Positions 34,671 through 43,815 of a stretch of 64,000 nucleotides of DNA are shown here, in pieces (the first letter of the stretch is position 1; every line of letters begins with the position of its first letter). Position numbers and translations under genes: made by a program. The notes under the pieces were generated by a model, which was not told the origin of the DNA, made no database searches, and was given only the letters and a program-made list of their open reading frames with translations. This DNA comes from Ktedonobacterales bacterium (GTDB lineage Bacteria; Chloroflexota; Ktedonobacteria; Ktedonobacterales; DATBGS01), in assembly GCA_036557285.1 (NCBI GenBank), contig DATBHW010000005.1:1-64000 (forward strand). The letters are read 5' to 3'.

Positions 34671-34810
34671 CTGAAGCCAGGGAACCCAGGGCCATGAAAA
34701 AGGTCATAACAGCTTCCAGCGCAAGCAGCCGATCAGCTTCAACGGCTGCTTGAAACGGGGAAGGAGACCGGCTCTATCACGAGAGACAACCCATCGCCAC
34801 AAGGGAAGGC

Positions 34811-35476
34811 TCAGGTGGGCGCGTGATAATCTGGAAAAAGGGGGGCAAAATCGAAGCTGCGTACCTGGGCAAATCGGCTCAGCCAGTTTACGATCTCTTC
34901 ATAAAGAGGGTGCGCGCGCACCGCCTGGCTCGCTTCATCAGAAGCACACCCCAGGTAGCAGAGAAAGAGCGGCTCTGCTTCTCTTGCTTCCTGGGGGCTG
35001 GTGCGGGCCAGGAAGATCTGTCCCAGCGGGGCTTCTGCCGCCAGTGTACGCAATCCGGCTATCCAACGCTGACGCATGTGGGTCTGCTGTCCGACTATCC
35101 TGCTGACCACCAGAACAATAGCATGGCGCGCCTCCACACCAGAACGGCTATACCCCCAGATATAACGGAGGAACCACTCCTCAGTCTCTCCTTCCACCTG
35201 CCCTGGAAGCGTCAGCCGGTACTGATCTGGCCTTTGTAAAGCCACGGCGCTGCCTGCGCTTTCCATCAAGTCATCTCCCTCCATCTTTCTTCCTGCTTCT
35301 GGATCCCAGGTGGTCAAGATGAGATAGGTATGCGCCTCCCCTTGACTACGGAAAAAGCGTGCGACAAGCAATTCAGGCAGCGCCGGAAGACGCTCGATAA
35401 GCCATCCTAACTCTCGTGGAGCCTTGTCAATCTGCCCAGGATAAGGGTGTATTAAAAGCGCGTGCAACGTTTCCAT
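34811..35476 (-). CDS. Hypothetical protein with two ABM-like halves
   Basis: The protein has 221 residues with no family assigned with certainty. Two stretches look like ferredoxin-like alpha/beta halves of the antibiotic-biosynthesis-monooxygenase type: LPELLVARFFRSQGEAHTYL with ILTTWDPEAGRKM, and ALVVSRIV-like strands followed by EPLFLCYLGCASDEASQAVR and AHPLYEEIVNWLSRFAQVRS. Such domains often bind haem or small hydrophobic substrates. It stands alone, facing the leu operon promoter region. The interval 34671-34810 holds nothing recognisable. Confidence 0.6.
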   Translation of the reverse strand: METLHALLIHPYPGQIDKAPRELGWLIERLPALPELLVARFFRSQGEAHTYLILTTWDPEAGRKMEGDDLMESAGSAVALQRPDQYRLTLPGQVEGETEEWFLRYIWGYSRSGVEARHAIVLVVSRIVGQQTHMRQRWIAGLRTLAAEAPLGQIFLARTSPQEAREAEPLFLCYLGCASDEASQAVRAHPLYEEIVNWLSRFAQVRSFDFAPLFPDYHAPT

Positions 35477-35652
35477 GAGTAAAGCATATCCTTTCGACGC
35501 TGGATAGCTGAAGCATAAAGGCCACTTATCTCCAAAGACTACCGATGGCTTCCCTCTGGGAGATATAACGGACTACTCAGAAAAATATCCGCACCTTAAA
35601 TGAAAAAACTGTCAAACCACTTGGGCTTTTTCCTTCTCGACAACCTACCAAA

Positions 35653-35847
35653 ATGAATAAACATTCAGCATTGGCGCCTATAGCTTTCAGCCGATATTCA
35701 TTGATTGATGGTATGCTTTCAATGAAAGCGAGCAATGGTATGGAAGCGCCAACCCGGCTACAAGTAGAGCTAGCCTCTGCTGGCAGGCTCGAAAATCTCG
35801 GTAAACACCGCATGGAACAAGCGGAAGAGGTGGACATCAATGACTGA
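35653..35847 (+). CDS. Possible small upstream ORF
   Basis: A 64-codon frame overlaps the next gene by eight bases (ATGACTGA), which would allow coupling. No ribosome-binding site or known motif is seen, and base composition before it is AT-rich. It could be spurious. The rest of the gap 35477-35652 shows nothing recognisable. Confidence 0.25.
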   Translation: MNKHSALAPIAFSRYSLIDGMLSMKASNGMEAPTRLQVELASAGRLENLGKHRMEQAEEVDIND

Positions 35848-36052
35848 ACTACCAGCAGATCAGCACATTACCTATCAACTGCAATACCGCAAGTGCGGTA
35901 AACCTACTTGTAGTACGTGCAAAACGAGCGTAGGTCACGGACCCTACTGGTATGCGTATTGGCGCGATGGCGCCAAACTTCGTTCAGGTTATATCGGCAA
36001 AGTTCAACCAATTGCCGTAAGATCTGCTGAAGTCGCGCAGAGAAACGCCTAG
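35840..36052 (+). CDS. Small Cys-motif protein (DUF6788-like)
   Basis: The protein has 70 residues, with GAGGTGG before ATG. It has the pattern YRKCGKPTCSTCKTSVGHGP followed by YWYAYWRDGAKLRSGYIGK. Three cysteines (CxxxxCxxC) and the aromatic GPYWYxYW block are a recurring small domain in soil bacteria, often beside mobile elements. Its function is unknown to me; nucleic-acid binding is a guess. Confidence 0.65.
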   Translation: MTELPADQHITYQLQYRKCGKPTCSTCKTSVGHGPYWYAYWRDGAKLRSGYIGKVQPIAVRSAEVAQRNA

Positions 36053-36243
36053 CGGCAGTCCCAATTTACCTCTACCTGGCACACACCTCTGTTCAACGAC
36101 TCATGCTTCAGGTGATGTGGATCACATCCATTCTCCACATCGCCTCTTGCCCTCTTCATTGAGCCTGGTAAAACCCCTGGCTCTTCGCAGGCTTCTTCTG
36201 CCTCGCTCAATGCAATATGCGCTGGATGAGCAACCAGAATGAG

Positions 36244-36272
36244 TTGACACAGCCGAGCAGCCCTGCTATACT
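36244..36272 (+). promoter_or_regulatory. Near-consensus sigma70 promoter
   Basis: TTGACA (36244-36249), a 17-base spacer and TATACT (36267-36272), 90 bases upstream of the coiled-coil protein gene. The interval 36053-36243 has no other visible feature. Confidence 0.75.
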
Positions 36273-36361
36273 AGAAACACCTCCTCTCGTTGTTTCCTTG
36301 TGGCGCCAGGCAATAGAAGACGCTATCACCTACCCATACCCGCGAAAGAGGAGAAGAAAAA

Positions 36362-37144
36362 GTGACGAGCGAATCTGAAATAGCAAGCCAGAACACCCCG
36401 GAGCAAACACATGAGCTTGCAGGTGAACATACTTCGATCTCTGAAACACCACCCTGGCGCCGGCCAAACACCAGCCAGGCAACCGCCAATACGCACCGCG
36501 ACCTGAATCAGATTATCGCTCGCGCCCGTGAAGAAATAAGACACCTTCGGGAAGAACTCACCAGGCATGAAGCCCAGAGCGCCCATGTAGCCCAGGAACG
36601 CGATGAAATCCAGCAGCAATATACCCATCTTTACGAAAATTTTCTAGAAGCGGTCCATCTGGCAGCGGAAGAAGACGTTCGCCAGGCTGAGCATCAACTC
36701 CGCACCACTCCACAGCGCATTCCCAAGCTTTTCGAGTCAATACAGGAAGCGATCATTGATTGGCTGACAAAGCAGCAAGCCGAGCGAGAAGCCGCGCTGC
36801 GCCAGAAGTTGGCAACCGTAGAGCAGCAGGCCGCAATCATTCGCCAGGAACTCCTTCATGAAAGAGAAACGCTCAATGCAGCACGCGAGAAGTTTGCCCT
36901 TGAGCGCCAGACATTTACTATGCACATGAAGACACGCGAAACATGGCTGCAAAATCGCTGGCTCGTCAAAGCCTGGGGGACAGCAGCCGTGATGTTTCTG
37001 GTTCTGCCTGCGCTTCAGATATACCTGGTTCTGCAAAAAGCAAGCACGTGGAACATCATCATTATTCCTACCGCCATTTGTCTGGTGCTGACCGCCCTCA
37101 TAAACCTTGCGCAATCAAGGAAAAAGCCTGCCTCGAAAAAATAG
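36362..37144 (+). CDS. Coiled-coil membrane protein of unknown function
   Basis: The protein has 260 residues and starts at GTG 36362 with GAGGAG upstream. A disordered N-terminus (~1-45) is followed by a long coiled coil (~45-200; for example IIARAREEIRHLREELTRHE and QAEREAALRQKLATVEQQAA). Two C-terminal membrane helices follow (WGTAAVMFLVLPALQIYLVL and IIIIPTAICLVLTALINLA) with a Lys-rich tail. No enzymatic motif is seen. It could be a scaffold anchored at the membrane. It is monocistronic behind a strong promoter. Confidence 0.75.
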   Translation: MTSESEIASQNTPEQTHELAGEHTSISETPPWRRPNTSQATANTHRDLNQIIARAREEIRHLREELTRHEAQSAHVAQERDEIQQQYTHLYENFLEAVHLAAEEDVRQAEHQLRTTPQRIPKLFESIQEAIIDWLTKQQAEREAALRQKLATVEQQAAIIRQELLHERETLNAAREKFALERQTFTMHMKTRETWLQNRWLVKAWGTAAVMFLVLPALQIYLVLQKASTWNIIIIPTAICLVLTALINLAQSRKKPASKK

Positions 37145-37412
37145 CCTTGTATACAGGGAATCCCATCAAACTGGTCAGGAAAGCCAGCTTCATCAGCCGC
37201 CGGAGCGAGATTCTACGCCCCAGCCCGTCTCATCCTTGACATTTCCCAAACAACAAGCTAGAGTGATGAACATCACCACAAGCAGCCGAAAGGCTCGTAG
37301 TTCAGGCGCATATGATGCCGGACTATTCAAACAGGCTCTTTATCGTCTATCAACCAGCGAAAAGGCAGAGACTGAGGCCGACCTTCCACAGCCTCAGCTC
37401 AGGAGGTAGCAC

Positions 37413-39041
37413 ATGAACGGCCTCATGATGGATTACCCGCTTACCTTGCAACAGTCCTTCAACCGCGCAATCACCCTTTTTCCCAAACGCGAAGTAGCAA
37501 CCCTGACCGAGAATGGCATCCATCGCTACACCTATGCCGATTTTGGTCAACGCGCAATGCAACTTGCTGCTGCCCTGACACAATTTGGCATCAAGCCAGG
37601 GGATCGTGTCGCCACCTTCGCCTGGAATACCTATCGCCACCTGGAACTCTATTTCGCCGTTCCTTGCATGGGCGCCGTTCTTCACACGCTCAACATTCGT
37701 CTCTTCGCCGACCAGATCGCCTACATTGCCAACGATGCCGAAGACCCCATCATCTTCATTGACGGCGATCTTATCCCCCTGCTAGAGCCACTGGCCGAAA
37801 AACTTCCCACTGTGCGCCAATACGTCATTATGGGCGAACCATCCGCCAAGGCAACAGGGAAACTTTCGCCAGCCATTGACTATGAAGAGTTCCTTGCCAG
37901 CGGCTCAACCGACTATGACTGGCCGAAGCTTGACGAGAATATGGCCTGCGCCATGTGCTACACATCAGGCACCACAGGTAATCCAAAGGGCGTGGTCTAC
38001 AGCCATCGCTCCACCTACCTGCACTCTCTTGCCACAACGCAAGCCGATACCCTTGCTCTCTCCGAGCGCGATACCCTCCTTCCAGTCGTACCCATGTTCC
38101 ACGCAAACGCCTGGGGACTGGCCCACGCCGCGCCGATGATTGGCGCCAAACAAGTCTTCCCTGGCCGTTTCATGGACCCGGCCAAAATCGCCCACCTCAT
38201 CGCTGATGAGCGGGTCACGCTGGCCGCAGGCGTCCCAACCATCTGGATCGGCTTGCTGCAAGTCCTCGCCAGAGAACAAATTGACATGTCCAGCGTAACT
38301 CGCATTCTGAGTGGTGGCTCTGCCGTCCCGCTTGCCTTGATCGAAGGGCTACAAAAATACAACCTGAATATCGTCCACGCCTGGGGTATGACCGAAATGT
38401 CGCCCCTGGGTACACTGGGCCATCTCAAGAAGGAATACCTGAGCCTTTCCAACGAGGAGCAGAATCGTATCCGTACCAAACAGGGCTTCCCCGTTGCCGG
38501 TGTTGACATCCGAGTAGTCGATCTTGCTACCGGCCAGGAACTGCCCTGGGACGGCCAATCATTCGGCGAACTCCAGGTGCGCGGCCCCTGGATTGCGCAA
38601 GCCTACTATCACGACGAAGATAGCGCCTCCAAGTTCGTAGATGGCTGGTTCCGCACTGGCGATGTAGTCACCATAGACGAAGAAGGCTATATTCAGGTTT
38701 TGGACCGCACGAAAGATCTGGTCAAGTCCGGTGGCGAATGGATCTCCTCTATCGAACTTGAAGGCTTAATCATGGGCCATCCCAAAGTGCTAGAAGCCGC
38801 CGTAATCGCTGTGCCGCATCCAACCTGGCAAGAACGCCCGGTGGCATGCGTCGTGCCGAAACCAGAGTTCAAAGATCAAATCACCAAAGAAGAAGTCATC
38901 GAATATCTAAGGCCGCGCGTTGCCAAGTGGTGGCTGCCTGATGAGATTCTCTTCATCGAAGCAGTACCGAAGACGAGCGTAGGCAAGTTCGATAAAAAAG
39001 TCCTGCGCACTCAGTTTGCAGGAATTACCCTCTCCGTGTAA
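37413..39041 (+). CDS. Acyl-CoA ligase (long/medium-chain fatty acid type)
   Basis: The protein has 542 residues, with CAGGAGG before ATG. It is an ANL-superfamily adenylating enzyme: P-loop [15 protein letters not shown]5 block [45 protein letters not shown] and the catalytic Lys in [11 protein letters not shown]. The MTEMSPL and GGEWISS blocks resemble medium/long-chain fatty-acid CoA ligases of the AlkK type. It activates a fatty acid with ATP and CoA. A second ligase gene follows after 50 bases. Confidence 0.9.
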   Translation: MNGLMMDYPLTLQQSFNRAITLFPKREVATLTENGIHRYTYADFGQRAMQLAAALTQFGIKPGDRVATFAWNTYRHLELYFAVPCMGAVLHTLNIRLFADQIAYIANDAEDPIIFIDGDLIPLLEPLAEKLPTVRQYVIMGEPSAKATGKLSPAIDYEEFLASGSTDYDWPKLDENMACAMCYTSGTTGNPKGVVYSHRSTYLHSLATTQADTLALSERDTLLPVVPMFHANAWGLAHAAPMIGAKQVFPGRFMDPAKIAHLIADERVTLAAGVPTIWIGLLQVLAREQIDMSSVTRILSGGSAVPLALIEGLQKYNLNIVHAWGMTEMSPLGTLGHLKKEYLSLSNEEQNRIRTKQGFPVAGVDIRVVDLATGQELPWDGQSFGELQVRGPWIAQAYYHDEDSASKFVDGWFRTGDVVTIDEEGYIQVLDRTKDLVKSGGEWISSIELEGLIMGHPKVLEAAVIAVPHPTWQERPVACVVPKPEFKDQITKEEVIEYLRPRVAKWWLPDEILFIEAVPKTSVGKFDKKVLRTQFAGITLSV

Positions 39042-39091
39042 GAGAGGGCTAACGTGCCAGGGCTAACCCCTGGCGCTGAGGGGAAAGCCAC

Positions 39092-40702
39092 ATGCAATCA
39101 CCCACATCTGGCACAAGGCTCTCTCTAGGGACCACCTTCCTGGGCGTAGCTCGCAGCCGCGCCCAGGAAATTGCCCTTTTCTTCGAGGGTCATCCCATCT
39201 CCTACGGCGATCTTGCCCGCCAGAGCGAGGGTTTTGCTGCGGCTCTGCGCCTGCGCGGCATTCAACCAGGAGATCGGGTAGCCATCCTCCTGCCCAACTT
39301 CCCGCACTTCCTGCCGGCCTACTTCGGTACAATGCGAGCGGGAGCTATCGCCATTACTATGAACCCCACCTACCGCCCGCCAGAAATCCGGCATATCTTC
39401 ACCGATGCGCAGGTCGCTGCGGCGGTCGTGTGGTCTGATGTTCTGCCTCTGGTCCAGCAAGCCATAGGTGAAGACGCCTATCCCCGTCTGCTCATCTCTG
39501 TATCCCTGCCCACCAGTGAAGGGGATACCGCTGCCCCATCAAGCGCGCCAGCAGGGGCCGCCCATGTTGAAACGATCGGCTTTGAGCAATTTCTAGGAGA
39601 GGCCGCTGCTGCCATTGCCACAGGCAAAGCGCCAGAACCAATTGCCGAACCAACCCCGGATGATGTGGCTGTCATCCTCTATACCTCCGGTACCACCGGC
39701 AGGCCCAAGGGAGCGATGCTCACCCACCGCAACCTGCTCTCCAACGCCCAGGCCATCATCCAATTAGCAGACCTGACCCCCAATGATGTATTGATGAGCG
39801 TGCTGCCCCTCTTTCACGTTTTTGGCTCAACGGTCTGTATGGTTGCCCCATTGCTGGCTGGCGCGCCGATTGTCCTCGTGCCTAGATTCGACCCAAGACG
39901 CTTATTACCAACCATCCAGCAGCACAAAGTCACTATCCTGGCCGGAGTCCCATCTATGTATGCGCTCCTGCTCAGAACACCATTGGCGACACAGGATATT
40001 TCCTCTTTACGGCTCTGCGTTTCTGGTGGCGCAGCACTACCAGGCGAAATCCTGCGTGCCTTCAAGGACAAGTTTGGCATTCCACTCATTGAAGGCTATG
40101 GCCTCACTGAATCGTCACCCGCAGCCGTCTTCAACCCGCCCAGGGGTGTCCAGAAAGCAGGCTCCATTGGGCTGCCTATCCCTGGCGTTGAAGTCCAGGT
40201 CCACGACACCAGAGACCAGCCGCTTCCTGCCGGGCAGATTGGAGAGATCGCCATTCGCGGTCCAAACGTCATGAAGGGTTATTACAATTTACCAGAGGCC
40301 ACCGCGCAAACTATTCGCAGCGGCTGGTTGTATACCGGCGACCTTGGCTATCAGGATGAAGACGGCTATTTCTTCATCGTTGACCGCGCCAAGGACGTCA
40401 TCATCAAAGGCGGCCTGAACGTCTATCCGCGTGAGTTAGAAGAGGTCTTGATGGCTCATCCCAATATTGCCGAAGCGGCGGTTGTGGGCATTGGTGATGC
40501 CGTGAAAGGCGAATCCATCAAAGCCTGCGTCACGCCACGCGAAGGGCAAGAACTGACGCGGGAAGAAGTCATCGAATACATGCGCGAACGAGTCGCGCCC
40601 TTCAAAGTCCCCAACCTCGTCGAATTTTACACACTGCCAGCAGGACTCCCCAAAAATGCCACCGGGAAAGTGCTGAAGACCGAACTGCGCCAGGGGAAAT
40701 AA
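39092..40702 (+). CDS. Acyl-CoA ligase (FadD-like)
   Basis: The protein has 536 residues. ANL motifs: YTSGTTGRPKGAMLTHRN, EGYGLTESSPAAVFNPP, GWLYTGDLGYQDEDGYFFIV, DRAKDVIIKGGLNVYPRELE and LPKNATGKVLK with the catalytic Lys. It resembles FadD-type long-chain acyl-CoA synthetases. It forms a pair with the preceding ligase. GAGGGGAAAGCCAC precedes ATG. The short hairpin CCAGGGCTAACCCCTGG lies between the two genes. Confidence 0.9.
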   Translation: MQSPTSGTRLSLGTTFLGVARSRAQEIALFFEGHPISYGDLARQSEGFAAALRLRGIQPGDRVAILLPNFPHFLPAYFGTMRAGAIAITMNPTYRPPEIRHIFTDAQVAAAVVWSDVLPLVQQAIGEDAYPRLLISVSLPTSEGDTAAPSSAPAGAAHVETIGFEQFLGEAAAAIATGKAPEPIAEPTPDDVAVILYTSGTTGRPKGAMLTHRNLLSNAQAIIQLADLTPNDVLMSVLPLFHVFGSTVCMVAPLLAGAPIVLVPRFDPRRLLPTIQQHKVTILAGVPSMYALLLRTPLATQDISSLRLCVSGGAALPGEILRAFKDKFGIPLIEGYGLTESSPAAVFNPPRGVQKAGSIGLPIPGVEVQVHDTRDQPLPAGQIGEIAIRGPNVMKGYYNLPEATAQTIRSGWLYTGDLGYQDEDGYFFIVDRAKDVIIKGGLNVYPRELEEVLMAHPNIAEAAVVGIGDAVKGESIKACVTPREGQELTREEVIEYMRERVAPFKVPNLVEFYTLPAGLPKNATGKVLKTELRQGK

Positions 40703-40706
40703 GGAT

Positions 40707-42290
40707 TTGGACCTGCTCCTCCAGAAACTCCAGCAGTTTTTTCGGGAGCGATCTATCGAATGCTATCTGGTAGGGGGGTCTCTGCGTGATCTGCTGCTCG
40801 GCCAGCAGCCTCAAGACCTTGATCTTGCGGTACGCGGCAATCCAGAGCCGGTCGCCCGCGCGCTGGCCGATGAACTCAAAGGGCGCTATATTGCCCTGGG
40901 TCTGGAAAAAGGCGTAAAGCGTGTTATCCTCCATAAGAAACCGTACAGCAGGTTCATCATTGATATTGCGCCCCTGCATGGCGAACAGATTGCCGATGAC
41001 CTCTCTCAGCGCGACTTCACCATCAATGCCCTGGCGCTCTCCCTGGAAGAAGCCGCTGCGCTAACGACATTACCCACCCAGCAGCAGAAACCCGCGCCCC
41101 TCATTGACCCATTCAATGGATGGCGCGATCTTCACGCCAGCACATTACGGGCAGTGCAGCCGGGCGTTTTCCAACATGACCCGCTACGTCTGCTGCGCGC
41201 TATTCGTTTAAGCGCCAGACGCCAGCTATCCATCGAGCCATCTACCGCCAGCCTCCTCCACCGCGACGCGCCGCTGCTCATCCGAGTGACTCCTGCGCGT
41301 ATCCGCGACGAACTCCTTCAGATGACGAGCTTGCCCAACGTCGCAGAAGCTATTCGTATGCTGGCTGCATATCAATTGTTCCCTGCAATCTTTCCTGCCT
41401 TCTATGACTCAGGCAACCAGGTTGATTGTTCCAAGAACTGGAGTCCAGACCGAAGCGCCTGGTCAACACTAACCTGCATGGCAAAGCTAATATCCGCATC
41501 GCAAGGAGAGGCCGCTTCACTGACACAGATAGAGCAGCAGATACTTGCTCCTCTCCTTCGGTTGAGCAACAGGCCGGCCTTCAAGAAGCGTTGGAAAAAA
41601 TCTCCAGGTGGAGCGCATCCCCGCTCAGTCCTACATCTTCAAGCAGCATTGCTATCCGCTCTCCTCCAGGCAGGAGGAACGCCAACATCTCACCTGGAAG
41701 GAAACACAGCAAGCCCCCACCCACCAGAGCAGCTACGGTTGATCGCGGCTGCATTAAAACGACTGACTATGGGGCGGCGAGCCACTGCTTTTATCGTTTT
41801 CTTGCTTCAGGAAGGCTTATCTCCCTGGAAGGTGGAGCCTCGGCCCCAGGCTGGGAGCAGCGAACCCTGGATAGCGGCCCGACATTATTTTGAGCGATTC
41901 GGCGAGCGAGGGGTAGACCTCGCCTGCTTCTGCCTCGCGCTTCAGATGAGCGCCCCCCAGCAGGAGCCTCCAGATGGCGGCTGGCTGGCGCAGGTTCAAA
42001 TACTTACTGACCTCATCGAAGCTTACCATTATGAGCGCGATTCCATCATTCCCCCTTCCCTCATTGACGGGCAAACGATCATAACGCGCCTGGACTTCAT
42101 GAAGGGGGCAGCCATAGGAGCCTTACTGGCACAAGCGCGTAAAGCTCAGCTTGATGGGATCATTCAGACCAGAGCAGAGGCATTACAATTCATTGCGGAT
42201 CATGCTTCTTCTTCCAGAGGAAGCGTACAGCAGGAAGTATCTGGCATCGGCCAGAACAAGAACTCGGCGCTAAAACAGTCGAGCGAGTGA
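40707..42290 (+). CDS. tRNA nucleotidyltransferase (CCA-adding enzyme/PAP family)
   Basis: The protein has 527 residues with start TTG 40707, four bases after the ligase stop, using an AGGGGA site in the previous gene. The nucleotidyltransferase head is clear: YLVGGSLRDLLLGQQPQDLD, then QRDFTINALAL and the neck DPLRLLRAIRLSAR. The C-terminal region is helical, with the end block DGIIQTRAEALQFI typical of CCA enzymes. A full HD phosphohydrolase motif is not obvious. It repairs or adds the 3' CCA of tRNAs. Residues ~225-330 are less conserved-looking and enlarge it beyond the usual ~450. Confidence 0.85.
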   Translation: MDLLLQKLQQFFRERSIECYLVGGSLRDLLLGQQPQDLDLAVRGNPEPVARALADELKGRYIALGLEKGVKRVILHKKPYSRFIIDIAPLHGEQIADDLSQRDFTINALALSLEEAAALTTLPTQQQKPAPLIDPFNGWRDLHASTLRAVQPGVFQHDPLRLLRAIRLSARRQLSIEPSTASLLHRDAPLLIRVTPARIRDELLQMTSLPNVAEAIRMLAAYQLFPAIFPAFYDSGNQVDCSKNWSPDRSAWSTLTCMAKLISASQGEAASLTQIEQQILAPLLRLSNRPAFKKRWKKSPGGAHPRSVLHLQAALLSALLQAGGTPTSHLEGNTASPHPPEQLRLIAAALKRLTMGRRATAFIVFLLQEGLSPWKVEPRPQAGSSEPWIAARHYFERFGERGVDLACFCLALQMSAPQQEPPDGGWLAQVQILTDLIEAYHYERDSIIPPSLIDGQTIITRLDFMKGAAIGALLAQARKAQLDGIIQTRAEALQFIADHASSSRGSVQQEVSGIGQNKNSALKQSSE

Positions 42291-42348
42291 GCAGAGAGTA
42301 CTTTATGGCCCTGGCCTGCTCACTCGCCCGATTGTCATACCGACACGG

Positions 42349-43812
42349 CTAGATGATTTGACTGCGCTGCTGGGCAAGATACGTATGTTGCTCAGAGAGC
42401 GGTATCGCTCTTCCCCTGTAGGAGTCGAAAGACGCTGGCATCTGCTGCCAGGAGCGCGCGCCTGATTCGACTGCCCAGCCCAACGAAAGATTCGGCAATG
42501 TTCTGGTAATAATCCGATTGGCCGATCTTACCCCAGGAACGAACCGCCGCATCCGTCCACCAAGCAAGAGGGCAAAACTCGCCAGGATCGCCCCATTGCG
42601 CAGCACAAGCGCCAGAATCCCAACCCACTGCCCTGCCAGCAATTGCGGCCAGACCACCGTCTCCAACTGGCCCAGCAGCAGCGCCCCCAGCAGCGTCAAG
42701 ACAAAGATAGACTGGCGTCGGCCCTCGAAGCGAACCATCGCCGCCAGCGGCAGAATCGCCAACAGATAATGACCTGGCAGCGCCCGAAACGTAATCATAA
42801 AGGCAAGCATCACCAGCAGCGTAGTCCTGACCAGCGCAGTATCACGCTCTTCAGGCCGCGCCTTGATGGAACGGTAAAACCGCCAGTAGAGCCAGCCGAT
42901 GAGAATAACTCCCAAAGGAACGGCAAGCGTATCTACCAGCGAATTAAGCGGAGAAAGAATATCCCGCGAAAGGTCGGCTGGATTCGCGTAGCTTGCTGTG
43001 GCAAGGCCAAAGAGACGCCCACCCAGCAGCAGCAGCCCCGCATACATACTCTCAATCTCTACGCCACGATCTACATGATAGATAACCGCGTGGAGAAGAG
43101 GCTGCCAGCCAGCCATCAGAACCAGCGGCGCCAACACCGCAGCGCCAGATGCCAGAGTTGCGCGCAGCCCTTCATAGAGGCCACGATAGCTCGCGCGCCC
43201 CTCCATCAATTGGTAGAGAACGAACAAAGGCGCAAGCGCCAGAGGAAAGCCCTTGGTCAGCGTTGCCAGCACTAACATCACCCAGGCAAGACCATTCCGC
43301 CGACGAATAAGGGCCACCACAGCAATCATGCAGAAGGTTCCGGCAATCAGATCGAACTTCTGCGCAATGGCCCCGCTGGCCGCCACAAAGCTTGTATAAA
43401 GTAGACCGGAATAGAGGCCGGAGCGATCCCCTGGTATCAGCCCTTTTGCCAGACGAATGACCAGGAACAATGTCAACAGATCAAGCGCCATCATCTCCAG
43501 CGCAAAGCTCGCGCCATAGCCCCATTCGGTGAGCGGCCCCGCATGCGCCAGACCCGGCAGAATAATGAAGAGCATCCCAAGTGGCGGATATTCGACAGGG
43601 AAATTGCGATATGGCAGTAAGCCATCCGAGATGCGCTGCGCATAGAGAAAGAAAGCATCATCAGGGTAATGATGCCCAAGCATCACATTGAGCAGATAGA
43701 TCAGCCGCGTCACCAACCAGAGCGCTATCATAAGCACCCAACCCGCGCGCCCATCTAGCGAGCGCAGTCTGAGTAAGGGCGTCTCCATTGAACGAGGAGC
43801 CAAAACTGCCAT
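42349..43812 (-). CDS. Multi-pass membrane glycosyltransferase-like protein (GT-C)
   Basis: The protein has 487 residues and about ten membrane helices. The first loop contains YPDDAFFLYAQRISDGLLPY and NFPVEYPPLGML. An acidic pair in the first extracytoplasmic loop followed by YPP is typical of GT-C mannosyl/arabinosyltransferases (GT39/GT87 style). The C-terminal ~80 residues are soluble. It probably transfers a lipid-linked sugar outside the membrane. It lies three bases after a second protein of the same kind. Confidence 0.7.
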   Translation of the reverse strand: MAVLAPRSMETPLLRLRSLDGRAGWVLMIALWLVTRLIYLLNVMLGHHYPDDAFFLYAQRISDGLLPYRNFPVEYPPLGMLFIILPGLAHAGPLTEWGYGASFALEMMALDLLTLFLVIRLAKGLIPGDRSGLYSGLLYTSFVAASGAIAQKFDLIAGTFCMIAVVALIRRRNGLAWVMLVLATLTKGFPLALAPLFVLYQLMEGRASYRGLYEGLRATLASGAAVLAPLVLMAGWQPLLHAVIYHVDRGVEIESMYAGLLLLGGRLFGLATASYANPADLSRDILSPLNSLVDTLAVPLGVILIGWLYWRFYRSIKARPEERDTALVRTTLLVMLAFMITFRALPGHYLLAILPLAAMVRFEGRRQSIFVLTLLGALLLGQLETVVWPQLLAGQWVGILALVLRNGAILASFALLLGGRMRRFVPGVRSANRIITRTLPNLSLGWAVESGARSWQQMPASFDSYRGRAIPLSEQHTYLAQQRSQII

Positions 43813-43815
43813 TCC

